Source of the DNA: Alphaproteobacteria bacterium
GTDB lineage: Bacteria > Pseudomonadota > Alphaproteobacteria > ATCC43930 > CGMCC-115725
Assembly: GCA_030041385.1 (NCBI GenBank)
Contig: JASHNY010000177.1
Location: forward strand, 1-39,698
DNA length: 39,698 bases
Direction: 5' to 3'
Shown: positions 1-7,832 of the stretch, piece by piece
Layout: each line of letters begins with the position of its first letter
How positions within the stretch are numbered: the first letter of the stretch is position 1
The notes under the pieces: generated by a model
What the model saw: the letters and a program-made list of their open reading frames with translations, nothing else
What the model was told of the DNA's origin: nothing
The model's database searches: none
Made by a program: the position numbers and the translations under genes

Positions 1-1
1 G

Positions 2-382
2 GTCAAAATTCGCGCCTCGCAGATCAACGGCTGCGCCCGTTGCCTTCACATGCACACCACGGATGCGCGCCAGCAGGGCGAAAGCGAAGAGCGAATCTAC
101 CTGCTCGATGCCTGGCGCGAGTCGCCGCTCTACAGCGAACGCGAGCGCGCTGCGCTCGGATGGACCGAGGCGCTGACCCTGGTCGCCGACACGCACGCGC
201 CGGACGACGCGCATCGCGCGCTGCAGGCGCACTTCACCGAGGAAGAGCAGGTGAAGCTGACCCTGCTGATCGTCACCATCAACGGATGGAACCGGGTCCT
301 GGTCGGCTTTCGCGCGATCCACCCCGTCGGCGGAATGGTTCCGCTGGCCCGCACCGAGCCGGCGACTGCGCTGACGGCTTGA
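2..382 (+). CDS. Carboxymuconolactone decarboxylase / AhpD-like protein (5' truncated)
   Basis: The reading frame is open from the window edge, so the true start lies outside. The visible 126 residues contain the AhpD-type redox pair CARC followed three residues later by a histidine (CARCLHMH), then a helix ending in LTLLIVTINGWNR, a typical carboxymuconolactone decarboxylase (CMD) family ending. Members with CxxC-H usually act as alkylhydroperoxidase-like thiol peroxidases rather than true decarboxylases. An internal ATG at 50 lies after the CxxC motif and is not the real start. The gene is followed after 60 bp by the GlxR-like dehydrogenase on the same strand; whether they share a transcript is not visible. 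The family call is firm; the substrate is unknown. Confidence 0.85.
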   Translation, partial: VKIRASQINGCARCLHMHTTDARQQGESEERIYLLDAWRESPLYSERERAALGWTEALTLVADTHAPDDAHRALQAHFTEEEQVKLTLLIVTINGWNRVLVGFRAIHPVGGMVPLARTEPATALTA

Positions 383-442
383 GGCTGGCCGCGCACTTGT
401 TGCACTGTGCGCCATCGCCAGCCGCGTCGGTGGAGAGAAGGG

Positions 443-1327
443 ATGAAGGTCGGTTTTGTCGGGCTCGGGATCATGGGCCATCCAATGGCCCTCAACCTGT
501 TGAAGGGTGGGCACGAATTGTTCGTTTACGGCAAGCGAACCCTGCCGGCGCCGGTGCGCGAAGCCGGCGCCACGGTGTGCGATACGCTGAAATCGATCGC
601 CGAGCGCGCCGAAGTCATCGTCATCATGGTTCCCGACACGCCGGATGTGCGCGACGTGTTGTTCTCGGCCGACGGCATCGCGGCCGGCCTTTCGGCGGGC
701 AAGACCGTCGTCGACATGAGCTCGATCTCGCCGATCGAAACCAAGGAATTCGCCGCCGAGATCGCCGAGAAGGGCTGCGACTACGTCGATGCGCCGGTGT
801 CGGGCGGCGAGGTCGGGGCGCGCGCGGCCAGCCTGACGATCATGGTCGGCGGCTCGCAAAAGGCGTTCGACCGGGTCAAGCCGTTATTCGAGTTGATGGG
901 CAAGAACATCACCCTGGTCGGCGAGGTCGGCGCCGGGCAGACCACCAAGGTCGCGAACCAGATCATCGTCGCGTTGACGATCGAGGCGGTCGGCGAGGCG
1001 CTGTTGTTTGCCTCCAAGGCAGGCGCCGACCCGGCCAAGGTGCGCCAGGCGTTGATGGGCGGTTTCGCCTCCTCTCGCATCCTCGAAGTGCACGGCGAGC
1101 GCATGATCAAGCGCACGTTCGACCCCGGCTTCCGCATCGAACTGCATCAGAAGGACCTGAACCTGGCGCTGTCGGGCGCGCGGGCGCTCGGCCTGTCGTT
1201 GCCCAACACGGCAACGACGCAGGAATTGTTCAACGCCGCCACCCCGCTCGGCGGCAAGGGTTGGGACCATTCCGGCCTGGTGCGGGTGCTCGAACACCTC
1301 GCCGGTCACAAGGTGGCCAAGGATTAG
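443..1327 (+). CDS. 2-hydroxy-3-oxopropionate (tartronate semialdehyde) reductase-like dehydrogenase
   Basis: A 294-residue beta-hydroxyacid dehydrogenase. The N-terminus carries the Rossmann motif GFVGLGIMG, followed by the substrate-binding signature DAPVSGGEVGA near residue 115 and the catalytic-lysine region TTKVANQ near residue 170. Length and motifs fit GarR/GlxR, which reduce tartronate semialdehyde to D-glycerate in glyoxylate assimilation, but 3-hydroxyisobutyrate dehydrogenase-like relatives look similar. I chose the ATG at 443 because a purine-rich GGAGAGAAGGG lies just upstream; an in-frame ATG at 407 would add 12 unrelated residues. The end of the second beta strand reads YGKRT, a basic residue pattern that suggests NADP(H), by inference. 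It converges on the DUF1932 oxidoreductase at 1440. Confidence 0.85.
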   Translation: MKVGFVGLGIMGHPMALNLLKGGHELFVYGKRTLPAPVREAGATVCDTLKSIAERAEVIVIMVPDTPDVRDVLFSADGIAAGLSAGKTVVDMSSISPIETKEFAAEIAEKGCDYVDAPVSGGEVGARAASLTIMVGGSQKAFDRVKPLFELMGKNITLVGEVGAGQTTKVANQIIVALTIEAVGEALLFASKAGADPAKVRQALMGGFASSRILEVHGERMIKRTFDPGFRIELHQKDLNLALSGARALGLSLPNTATTQELFNAATPLGGKGWDHSGLVRVLEHLAGHKVAKD

Positions 1328-1365
1328 CGCGTGGTCCGTTTACGTTGAAGCACCTTTACCCTTCG

Positions 1366-1390
1366 TCATCCCCGGACTTGATCCGGGGAC
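1366..1390. repeat. Palindromic intergenic repeat (short unit)
   Basis: TCCCCGGA and TCCGGGGA form a perfect 8-bp inverted repeat around a CTTGA spacer, between two convergent genes. Sequences of this type recur in intergenic regions of Hyphomicrobiales. It could also act as a weak bidirectional terminator, although no T-run follows. Confidence 0.55.
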
Positions 1391-1439
1391 CGCGGGAGGC
1401 GGCTTCACGGGCGGCGGCTCAATCTTCGGCGATCCTGCG

Positions 1440-2297
1440 CTAGCGGCCGAGCACCCGGTCGAGCAGCTTGATCGCGTTGTCGGCGCCGGGCGGCTTTTCC
1501 GCCTCGGCGGCGGCGAGATCGGCGTAGAGCCGGGCGATCGCCGCGTAGATGTCGCGAGACGGCGGGCTGGCGCCGAGGAACTCGGAGATCTCCTCCATCT
1601 CGCCGACCCAGCGATAGGCCTTGTCGTACATGCCGGGGATGCTGGAGCGGAACCGCTTCAGCAGGTCGGGCTGGCTTGCCGACAATTCGGCGATCAACGC
1701 CTCGCCGCAGCCGAACCTGGCGGCGCCGAGCAGCATCGCCGCAGCGATCGCGGTCGTGCCCTTGGTGATCCCGGCATAGGACATCTTGAGGCCCGAGGCG
1801 GCGCCGACCGGCCCGTCGATCGTGCGCCAATCGAGCCCGTAATCGCGCAACACCCGCGTCTTTTCCACCGCCGGGCCGGAGGCGTAGATCGCCGGGCCCC
1901 GGTATCCTTCGCGCGGCGGGCCACCGATGATGCCGCCATCGACAAAGGCGGCGCCGGTCGGCGCGACGACCGCCGCGATCTGATGCGCGGTCTGCGGGCT
2001 GACCGCGTTGCAATCGACATAGACCGGCTTCTCGGCAAGCGCAGCCAGCGCCGGCGCCATCCGGCGCGCGAGATTGACGGCCTCGTCCGGCGGCAGGATC
2101 GACAGGAAAAAATCGGCGCCGTCGAGCAGCGCGGCCTCGTCCGCGGCGGCGATCATCCCCGCGGCGCGCGCCCGCTCGGCGCTCGCTGCGCTGCGTCCGC
2201 CAAGCAGCGTGCGCACCTCGGCGCCGTGTTCATGCAGGCGGCGGCCGACCCCCGCCCCCATCTTGCCCTGCGCCACAACGGCCACGACGATGCCCAT
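1440..2297 (-). CDS. NAD(P)-dependent oxidoreductase with DUF1932 domain
   Basis: A 285-residue protein with an N-terminal Rossmann domain of the 6-phosphogluconate/3-hydroxyisobutyrate dehydrogenase type (VAQGKMGAGVGRRL) and a helical C-terminal half typical of DUF1932 (GLKMSYAGITKGTTA). The region DGGIIGGPP corresponds to the substrate-binding loop DAPVSGG of the better-known paralogues, but the sequence differs, so the substrate is probably not a simple 3-hydroxyacid. The start is an ATG. It lies convergent to the GlxR-like gene, with a palindromic repeat between them, and is preceded upstream by a 108-bp inverted-repeat element that separates it from cysI. No operon partner is visible. 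Family assignment is secure, function is not known. Confidence 0.8.
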   Translation of the reverse strand: MGIVVAVVAQGKMGAGVGRRLHEHGAEVRTLLGGRSAASAERARAAGMIAAADEAALLDGADFFLSILPPDEAVNLARRMAPALAALAEKPVYVDCNAVSPQTAHQIAAVVAPTGAAFVDGGIIGGPPREGYRGPAIYASGPAVEKTRVLRDYGLDWRTIDGPVGAASGLKMSYAGITKGTTAIAAAMLLGAARFGCGEALIAELSASQPDLLKRFRSSIPGMYDKAYRWVGEMEEISEFLGASPPSRDIYAAIARLYADLAAAEAEKPPGADNAIKLLDRVLGR

Positions 2298-2356
2298 GCG
2301 ATACCTCGATCGATTGGTTGGGCGAGTCTACACGCCGGGGCTGCCGGGGCAACCGG

Positions 2357-2464
2357 CGTCCTTCGACTGCTCGCTTCGCGAGCGCTCAGGATGAGGAGAA
2401 CAGCAGACGGCATCCGCAAACGGTCCTCATCCTGAGCCGGCGCGCAGCGCCGTGTCGAAGGACG
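2357..2464. repeat. Composite inverted-repeat intergenic element, 108 bp
   Basis: The outer arms CGTCCTTCGAC (2357-2367) and GTCGAAGGACG (2454-2464) are exact reverse complements, as are the inner arms CTCAGGATGAGGA (2385-2397) and TCCTCATCCTGAG (2424-2436). A small hairpin, GCTCGC-TTC-GCGAGC, lies inside the left half. This looks like two head-to-head copies of a REP-type unit common in Bradyrhizobium-like genomes. It fills most of the gap between the ends of cysI and the start of the DUF1932 gene. Confidence 0.75.
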
Positions 2465-2483
2465 CACAGACGGAAATCCAGCC

Positions 2484-4205
2484 CTACGCCGCCTTTTTGC
2501 GCACCCCGGCGATCACCTGCTGCAGCGCGGCGATGCCGATACGGTGGCAGAAATCGCCGAAGCCTTCGCCCTCGGCCCTCGACGCCGCATACAGCGCAAA
2601 CAAGGGGTCGAGCACGTCGGCGATCTCGCCGAGGCGGATGCGGTTGGCGACCTCCTCGTTCATCCGCGTGCCTTCGAAGTCGCCGCCGACATAGATCGAA
2701 TAAAATCCCGGCATCCGGCCGACGATGCCGATATCGCCGGTATAGGGCCGGGCGCAGCCGTTGGGGCAGCCGGTGATGCGGATCGACAGCCGTTCGCGTT
2801 CGATCCCCCAGCGCGCCAGCCGCGCCCCGATCGCGCCGATGACCTCGCCGTGCACGCGCTCGGCTTCGGTCAAGGCCAGGCCGCAGGTCGGCAAGGCCGG
2901 GCACGCCAGCGCCCAGCGCTCGGCCGGCAACAGATCCTCGGCGAGGACGACGTTGTGCTCGCGCAGGATCGCGGTGATCGCATCGCGGTTTTCGGGCGCG
3001 ATCTCGCTGAGGATGATGTCCTGACTCGGCATCAGGATCGGGTCGCAGCCGAAGCGCACGACGACCTCGCGCAAAGCCGTGCGCAGCCGTACCCCGCCGC
3101 CGTCGACGATGCGCCCGCTGACGATCGGGATGCCGAGAAACAGCCTGCCGTCGCCCTGCTCGTGCCAGCCGAGATGGTCGGGCACCTGAAACGCCGGCAT
3201 GTCGCGGCACGGCGCCAGCTCCTTGCCGAGCATCCGCCCCATCTCGGCCCGCGCCCACTCTTCGCCGCGCTCGGCGATGACGTATTTGAGCCGGGCATGG
3301 CGGCGGTTGCTGCGGTCGCCGTAATCGCGATGCAATCCCACCGCCGCTTTCGCCGCCGCGAGCAGATCGTCCGGCTCGACAAAGGCCACCGGCGTTGCCA
3401 GGCGCGGATAGGTCGCGGGGTTGTTGTGGGTCATGCCATGGCTGCCGCCGAGCAGGAAATTGTAGCCGGCAAGGCGCTTGCCCTGCGCAGCGTCCTCCCA
3501 CAGCGCGACGATCGCGACGTCGTTGGTCAACACGTCGATCGTGTTGTCTTCGGGCACGGCGACGCCAAACTTGAACTTCCGCGGCAGATAGCGGTCGCCG
3601 TAAAGCAGGTCGGGCGGCTCCGGGCCGTCTGTGGCCTCATTCCACTTCTCGCCATCGACCCAGATCTCGTGATAGGCGCCCGATGTCGGCAATAATTCGC
3701 GCGACAGCAGCCGCGCGTCGGCTTCGAGACGCCGGTACACATCGTTGCGGATCGGCGCCGGCGAGGTCGTCACCGTGCGCACGACATCGCCGCACGCCGA
3801 CAGCGTGGTGAGCAGCGCCCGGTTGATCCCACCGATCACCGCCTTGAGCCCCGGCTTGACGACGCCGTGAAACTGGATGCTCGACCGCGTCGTGACCCTG
3901 AGCGAACCATTGCCGTGGCGGTCGGCCAGCTCGTCGAGGGTGAGATATTGCGCCGCCGTCAGGCGCCCGCCGGGGATGCGCACGCGGACCATGAACTGCC
4001 ACGCCTTTGCATCGCCGCGCTGCTTGCGCTCGGTCGCGCTGTCGCGGTCGTATCCCTGATAAATCCCGTGGAATTTGAGCAGCGAATAGCCTTCCTTGTC
4101 GAACGGCTCATCGACATTCGCCAGGTCGCGGGCGAGGTGGCCGCGCAACTGCCGGCTCTGCTGCTTGATCGCCTCGGGCTTGGAAATGTTGTCGAGATCG
4201 GCCAC
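2484..4205 (-). CDS. cysI: Sulfite reductase hemoprotein (beta subunit)
   Basis: A 573-residue siroheme/4Fe-4S sulfite reductase of assimilatory type, reducing sulfite to sulfide for cysteine synthesis. The two cluster-binding motifs are clear: CPALPTCGLA at about residues 434-443 and TGCPNGCA at about 478-485, giving the expected four cysteines. The N-terminal half carries the first ferredoxin-like repeat (FMVRVRIPGGRLTAAQYL) and the active-site region RVTTRSSIQFHGV. Initiation is at GTG (4205); no suitable ATG lies nearby and the Shine-Dalgarno is weak. There is no adjacent cysJ, cysG, cysH or DUF2849/DUF934 gene, unlike many rhizobial cys operons, so the electron donor, NADPH flavoprotein or ferredoxin, is unresolved. 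It seems to be transcribed alone from the AT-rich promoter region upstream. Confidence 0.93.
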   Translation of the reverse strand: MADLDNISKPEAIKQQSRQLRGHLARDLANVDEPFDKEGYSLLKFHGIYQGYDRDSATERKQRGDAKAWQFMVRVRIPGGRLTAAQYLTLDELADRHGNGSLRVTTRSSIQFHGVVKPGLKAVIGGINRALLTTLSACGDVVRTVTTSPAPIRNDVYRRLEADARLLSRELLPTSGAYHEIWVDGEKWNEATDGPEPPDLLYGDRYLPRKFKFGVAVPEDNTIDVLTNDVAIVALWEDAAQGKRLAGYNFLLGGSHGMTHNNPATYPRLATPVAFVEPDDLLAAAKAAVGLHRDYGDRSNRRHARLKYVIAERGEEWARAEMGRMLGKELAPCRDMPAFQVPDHLGWHEQGDGRLFLGIPIVSGRIVDGGGVRLRTALREVVVRFGCDPILMPSQDIILSEIAPENRDAITAILREHNVVLAEDLLPAERWALACPALPTCGLALTEAERVHGEVIGAIGARLARWGIERERLSIRITGCPNGCARPYTGDIGIVGRMPGFYSIYVGGDFEGTRMNEEVANRIRLGEIADVLDPLFALYAASRAEGEGFGDFCHRIGIAALQQVIAGVRKKAA

Positions 4206-4259
4206 GTCGCACCCTGCCAGCGCTGCAGCGAGGCAAATACTCGCCGCCGAACGTGGTTC

Positions 4260-4288
4260 AGTTAATTACAACACGTTCTACACGTCAA
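4260..4288 (-). promoter_or_regulatory. Candidate sigma70-like promoter of cysI
   Basis: On the minus strand, TTGACG (complement of 4283-4288) and TTAACT (complement of 4260-4265) are separated by 17 bp, placing transcription start roughly 50 bp before the GTG of cysI. The -10 match is poor, but the region is a conspicuous AT-rich island in a GC-rich window. Prediction by eye only. Confidence 0.35.
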
Positions 4289-4302
4289 ATTAATAATAGA
4301 AC
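4275..4302. promoter_or_regulatory. Dyad in the cysI promoter region, possible operator
   Basis: GTTCTA (4275-4280) and TAGAAC (4297-4302) form a perfect 6-bp dyad with a 16-bp AT-rich spacer overlapping the candidate -35. The form resembles LysR-type sites (CysB/CysR control sulfur genes in other bacteria), but no regulator gene is adjacent and the match is not specific. Confidence 0.3.
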
Positions 4303-4326
4303 GGACTAGGTATGTTAATCTGGATT

Positions 4327-5460
4327 CTATCCGACCCGCAGCAGTTCGCCGATCCGGTCTGCCGCCTTCAACCCGTGTCCGGTCAATACCGCGACGGTCG
4401 TCTCGCCCGGGCGGATCGTGCCGTCGCGCAGCAGATGGGTCAGGGCCGCGCCCGCCGTCGCCGCGGTGGGCTCGACGTACAATCCGAGTCGGCCGAGCGC
4501 CGCGAGGGCATCGGCGATTTCCGGCTCGGGCACCGCGACCACCCCGCCCTGCGATTTACGCAATGCAGCCAGCACTCGGGCGGTGCGTACCGGGCGCATG
4601 GTGGCAATGCCGTCGGCGACGGTGTCCTTCGGCGTGAACGGCACGTAATCCGCCGCTCCCGCCGCCCAGGCCACGGCAAGCGCGGCGCAATTCTCGGCTT
4701 GCACCGCGAACAGCCGCGGACGCCGGGCGATCTCGCCGCCGCGTTCGAGCGCATCGAAGCCGCGCTCGAGCCCGAGGATGTTGCTGCCGTAGCCGGTCGG
4801 CACCAGGATGTTGTCTGGAACGCGGAAGCCGAGCTGCTCCCACAGCTCGAACGCCAGCGTCTGCGTGCCCTCGATGAAATACGGATGCCAGTTGTGGCTG
4901 GCGTAAAAGCTGCGGCCGGCCTCGGCCTCGGCCAGCGCCGCCGCGGTCACATCCTGCCGCGTTCCTGGAATGCCGACGACTTCGGCGCCGGAGGCGGCAA
5001 TCTGCACGATCTTGCCGCGCGGCGCCGCCGCTGGCACGAAGATGCGGCAGGGAATCCCGGCCGCAGCGGCGTAGGTCGCGATCGAGGCGCCGGCATTGCC
5101 CGAGGAATCCTCGTGGATCGGCCCGATCCCGATCTCCGCCAGGTGATTGATCATTAGCGCCGTGCCGCGGTCCTTGAACGACCCGGTCGGCATCTGGCTT
5201 TCGAGCTTGAACCGCACCTCCGCGCCGCCCCATCGCCGGGTGACCAGCGGTGTCCAGCCCTCGCCGAGCGAAACCAGCGGCGGTGCGGACAGCATCAGCG
5301 CGGCCCGATAGCGCCACAGCGACGCCTCGCCCGCCGCAATCATATCGCGGCGGAGCCCCGGCCCGGGTTCGAGGTCCAGCGGGCCGCCGCACACGCAGCG
5401 CCACAGCTTCCGGTCTGCGGGATAAGTCGCGCCGCAACCCGGGCAGCGATAAGCCGCCAT
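4327..5460 (-). CDS. Threonine synthase-like PLP-dependent enzyme
   Basis: A 377-residue fold-type II PLP enzyme. It begins with a zinc-ribbon-like segment (Cys6, Cys9, Cys22, Cys24), as in the shorter bacterial/archaeal threonine synthases. The cofactor lysine is Lys96 within PTGSFKDRG, and the phosphate-binding region SSGNAGASIA follows; VPTGYGSNILGL is a second cofactor-contact loop. Threonine synthase converts O-phosphohomoserine to threonine. However, the related cysteate synthase and other lyases share this architecture, and the neighbouring sulfite reductase makes the choice less certain. The start ATG sits one base after the stop of the upstream secreted protein, so the two genes are translationally close. 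No hom or thrB lies nearby. Confidence 0.75.
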   Translation of the reverse strand: MAAYRCPGCGATYPADRKLWRCVCGGPLDLEPGPGLRRDMIAAGEASLWRYRAALMLSAPPLVSLGEGWTPLVTRRWGGAEVRFKLESQMPTGSFKDRGTALMINHLAEIGIGPIHEDSSGNAGASIATYAAAAGIPCRIFVPAAAPRGKIVQIAASGAEVVGIPGTRQDVTAAALAEAEAGRSFYASHNWHPYFIEGTQTLAFELWEQLGFRVPDNILVPTGYGSNILGLERGFDALERGGEIARRPRLFAVQAENCAALAVAWAAGAADYVPFTPKDTVADGIATMRPVRTARVLAALRKSQGGVVAVPEPEIADALAALGRLGLYVEPTAATAGAALTHLLRDGTIRPGETTVAVLTGHGLKAADRIGELLRVG

Positions 5461-5461
5461 C

Positions 5462-5866
5462 TCAGGCGCCTCCGCACATGTGCTCGGAATCGGGCAGGGT
5501 CCAGGACTGGCGCGTGCGCTCGTTTGTCGTCTTGTACATGCGGCCGCGGTCGTCGCCCGGCGGACAGTGCTGGGGGATGGACACGAGACACATCACCACC
5601 GGGTCACCGGGGCGCGAGGCTTCGACCGCGGGGACCGTCACGTAGTCGACCTGATAGCCGCCATTGGCGAACACCACCGCGCTCCCCGAATCCGGGACCG
5701 CCGCGTGGGTGGCGCTGTCCATCAGCCGGGCTTCGACCGACTTGATCGTCGTGCGCGTGCACTGTCCGATCCTGGTCGGCAGCGAGTCCGCCACCGCCGG
5801 CGGCCCGAGGGCGATTACGATCGCCACCACCGCCAACGACAGCGTCGCTAATCGGCGCTCCATCAT
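5462..5866 (-). CDS. Small secreted protein of unknown function
   Basis: A 134-residue protein with a clear signal peptide: positively charged MMERR, a hydrophobic stretch to about residue 24 and an AVADS cleavage region. The mature part is polar, has four cysteines (Cys36, then three towards the C-terminus at MCLVS, QHCPP and HMCGG) that could form disulfides in the periplasm, and no motif I recognise. It lies directly upstream of the threonine synthase-like gene with a one-base gap, so the two are probably co-transcribed, though a shared function is not obvious. The alternative start at the second Met changes nothing important. Codon use is typical of the neighbourhood. Confidence 0.65.
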   Translation of the reverse strand: MMERRLATLSLAVVAIVIALGPPAVADSLPTRIGQCTRTTIKSVEARLMDSATHAAVPDSGSAVVFANGGYQVDYVTVPAVEASRPGDPVVMCLVSIPQHCPPGDDRGRMYKTTNERTRQSWTLPDSEHMCGGA

Positions 5867-6057
5867 CGTCCCTGCCCTTTTGCCGAAGGCGGCGCGGCGC
5901 CCGTCCGGGAATAGCTACAGCCGCCGCTCGGGCCTGCCAAGCCCGGTCGCGGGGTCGCCGGCGCGGGATCGCCGGCGCGCGGCAAGTCGCTCGCCATCGC
6001 CGGCAACATGCCGCATCATCGGGGCGCTCGCCGTACCGCAGGCAAGGATGCGAATGG

Positions 6058-6426
6058 ATGATCCGGGTGGGTTCGTTGCTGTCACTGTTCTGCCTTGCGC
6101 TCGCCGCGGCGCCGGCTGCCGCCGCCATGGTCGGGGCGAGCGTGTTCGACCGTTGTAAGGTCTGCCACACGGTTGCCGCCGGCGCGCCGAGCACGGTCGG
6201 GCCCAACCTGCACGGCGTGTTCGGACGCAAGGCCGGCAGCCTCGCCGGCTTTGCCTATTCGCCGGCGATGAAGCATTCGAGCATCGTGTGGAACGACGAC
6301 ACGCTGCCAAAATTCCTGCGCGATCCGCAGAAATTCATTCCCGGCAACCGGATGGGGTTTCCCGGCATCAGCGATGAACGACAGCTCGCCGGCCTGCTCA
6401 CCTATCTGAAACAGGTGACGCAATAG
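6058..6426 (+). CDS. Class I cytochrome c (c2-like), periplasmic
   Basis: A 122-residue protein with an N-terminal signal peptide (hydrophobic residues 5-23, AAAA cleavage region), a single c-type heme site CKVCH (Cys33, Cys36, His37) and a distal axial methionine, Met99, in PGNRMGFPGI. The motif VGPNLHGVFGRKAG is typical of mitochondrial/bacterial cytochrome c2, a soluble electron carrier between the bc1 complex and oxidases or reductases in the periplasm. A gene start at 6058 is preceded by an AAGGA-type Shine-Dalgarno. folD follows after 15 bp on the same strand, suggesting co-transcription without an evident metabolic link. The gene is divergent from the secreted-protein/threonine synthase pair. 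Confidence 0.92.
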   Translation: MIRVGSLLSLFCLALAAAPAAAAMVGASVFDRCKVCHTVAAGAPSTVGPNLHGVFGRKAGSLAGFAYSPAMKHSSIVWNDDTLPKFLRDPQKFIPGNRMGFPGISDERQLAGLLTYLKQVTQ

Positions 6427-6441
6427 CCAAAACAAGGAGGC

Positions 6442-7386
6442 ATGGTGGCTGAGGCGCAGCTGATCGACGGGCAGGCGCTGGCGACGGCGCTGCGCAGCCG
6501 CGTCGCCGACGCGGTGGCGATGCTGACCGCCCGCCATGGCGTGACCCCCGGTCTCGCCGCCGTGCTCGTCGGCGACGACCCGGCGAGCCGGATCTATGTC
6601 CGCAACAAGCAGCGCGCCTGCGCCGCCGCCGGCATCGGCTCGTTCGAACACGAGTTGCCCGGCGATGCGAGCGAGGCGGAGGTGCTCGGCCTCATCGGCA
6701 CGCTGCGCGGCGACGAGCGGGTCGACGGCATCATCGTCCAATTGCCGTTGCCGCGGCAGATCGACCCGCGCCGGGTCATCGACGCGGTCGGCCCCGACAA
6801 GGACGTGGACGGGTTTCATCCGCTCAATATCGGGCGGCTGTGGATTGGCGAACCGACGGTCGTGCCATGCACCGCGGAAGGCTGCATGATGCTGATCCGG
6901 TCGGTGCGCCGCGACCTCGCCGGCAGCAGTGCGGTGGTGGTCGGGCGCTCGTCTGTGGTCGGCCGGCCGTTGGCCGCCTTGCTGCTCGACGCCGACTGCA
7001 CGGTCACCCTCGCCCATTCTAAAACCCGCGGCCTGCCCGCGCTGTGCCGGCGCGCCGACCTGCTGATCGCGGCAGCCGGGCGCCCGCTGCTGGTCAAGGC
7101 ATCGTGGATCAAGCCGGGCGCGACGGTGATCGATGTCGGCATCAACCGGGTTCCGATCGGCGGTACCGTTCGTCTCGTCGGCGATGTCGATACGGCGGCG
7201 GCGATGCAGGTCGCCGGCGCAATCACGCCGGTTCCGGGCGGGGTCGGGCCGATGACCATCGCGTGTCTGCTGCGCAATGCGGTACTGGCGGCCTGCCGTC
7301 GTCGCGGCCTGCCCGACCCGGAGGCGCTGGCGGCGCTTCCACCCGTGATGGAACCGCCCCCGCCGGATGGTTGTTGTGCTCGGTGA
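6442..7386 (+). CDS. folD: Bifunctional methylenetetrahydrofolate dehydrogenase / cyclohydrolase
   Basis: FolD interconverts 5,10-methylene-, methenyl- and 10-formyl-tetrahydrofolate in cytosolic one-carbon metabolism. The 314-residue protein carries the active-site segment [11 protein letters not shown] (Tyr52, catalytic Lys56), the loop GIIVQLPLP, the conserved KDVDGFHP segment, the dinucleotide-binding stretch [13 protein letters not shown] and the C-terminal signature [10 protein letters not shown]. It is about 15-25 residues longer than usual because of a proline-rich, low-complexity tail ending in GCCAR. The ATG at 6442 follows an excellent AAGGAGG. It sits between cytochrome c and a small secreted protein, with short gaps of 15 and 26 bp, so a three-gene transcript is likely. 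Confidence 0.95.
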   Translation: MVAEAQLIDGQALATALRSRVADAVAMLTARHGVTPGLAAVLVGDDPASRIYVRNKQRACAAAGIGSFEHELPGDASEAEVLGLIGTLRGDERVDGIIVQLPLPRQIDPRRVIDAVGPDKDVDGFHPLNIGRLWIGEPTVVPCTAEGCMMLIRSVRRDLAGSSAVVVGRSSVVGRPLAALLLDADCTVTLAHSKTRGLPALCRRADLLIAAAGRPLLVKASWIKPGATVIDVGINRVPIGGTVRLVGDVDTAAAMQVAGAITPVPGGVGPMTIACLLRNAVLAACRRRGLPDPEALAALPPVMEPPPPDGCCAR

Positions 7387-7412
7387 CCTGTTCCGAAAGG
7401 GAGTAAACGGTC

Positions 7413-7772
7413 ATGTCGAGTAGAATGGTGTTGGCTCTGAGCTTTGCGGCGGCCTGTCTGATGGCAATGCCGGTTGCCTTTGCCCAGCCCGCGGATCAGA
7501 TGATCACCAATGGCCCGCAAGCAGACCCGGGCGATAATTCATCGCAATGGTCGGCCACGCGCAACGTTCGCGAGAGCGAGAACTACGATCGCATGTTGGA
7601 GACCAACAGCGGCTTCCGCATGGCGCGGATGAGGAAGGAGTGCGGGCCGATCACCGATCCGCAGCTCCACGCCAGCTGTATGGCCAGCTTCAACCAGGAC
7701 GCGCCGCACGAATACGGCTCTTCGACCCCGCCGCACCGGGTCTATCACAACATGGGCGCGGGCGGCGATTAG
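7413..7772 (+). CDS. Small secreted protein of unknown function
   Basis: A 119-residue protein starting with a signal peptide (MSSRMVLALSFAAACLMAMPVAFAQ-like; cleavage probably after the AFA at residue 24). The mature region is polar with two cysteines spaced 13 apart (KECGPI, HASCMA), a pattern reminiscent of small disulfide-containing periplasmic proteins, and a glycine-rich C-terminus. No known domain is recognised. A GGGAG Shine-Dalgarno precedes the ATG, and the gap to folD is 26 bp, so it is probably the last gene of the cytochrome c-folD transcript, which ends at the hairpin at 7804. Confidence 0.65.
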   Translation: MSSRMVLALSFAAACLMAMPVAFAQPADQMITNGPQADPGDNSSQWSATRNVRESENYDRMLETNSGFRMARMRKECGPITDPQLHASCMASFNQDAPHEYGSSTPPHRVYHNMGAGGD

Positions 7773-7803
7773 GCCGATAGGCCGCCGCCCGAGGGGCATA
7801 GCG

Positions 7804-7821
7804 GGGCCGCGTGCGCGGCCC
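7804..7821. terminator. GC-rich hairpin between convergent genes
   Basis: GGGCCGCG (7804-7811) and CGCGGCCC (7814-7821) are exact reverse complements. The hairpin lies between the ends of the secreted-protein gene and the HAD phosphatase gene, so it could terminate both transcripts. There is no T-run on either side, so intrinsic termination would be weak. Confidence 0.45.
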
Positions 7822-7832
7822 TGCCCCCGCAG

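Noticed and set aside
40-1443. A 467-codon frame over the CMD and GlxR-like genes
   Set aside because: It is out of frame with both genes and has arginine-rich, low-information composition; the two real genes explain the region.
2357-2464. Repeated units considered as a CRISPR array
   Set aside because: There are only two inverted copies, with no regular direct repeats or spacers and no cas genes nearby.
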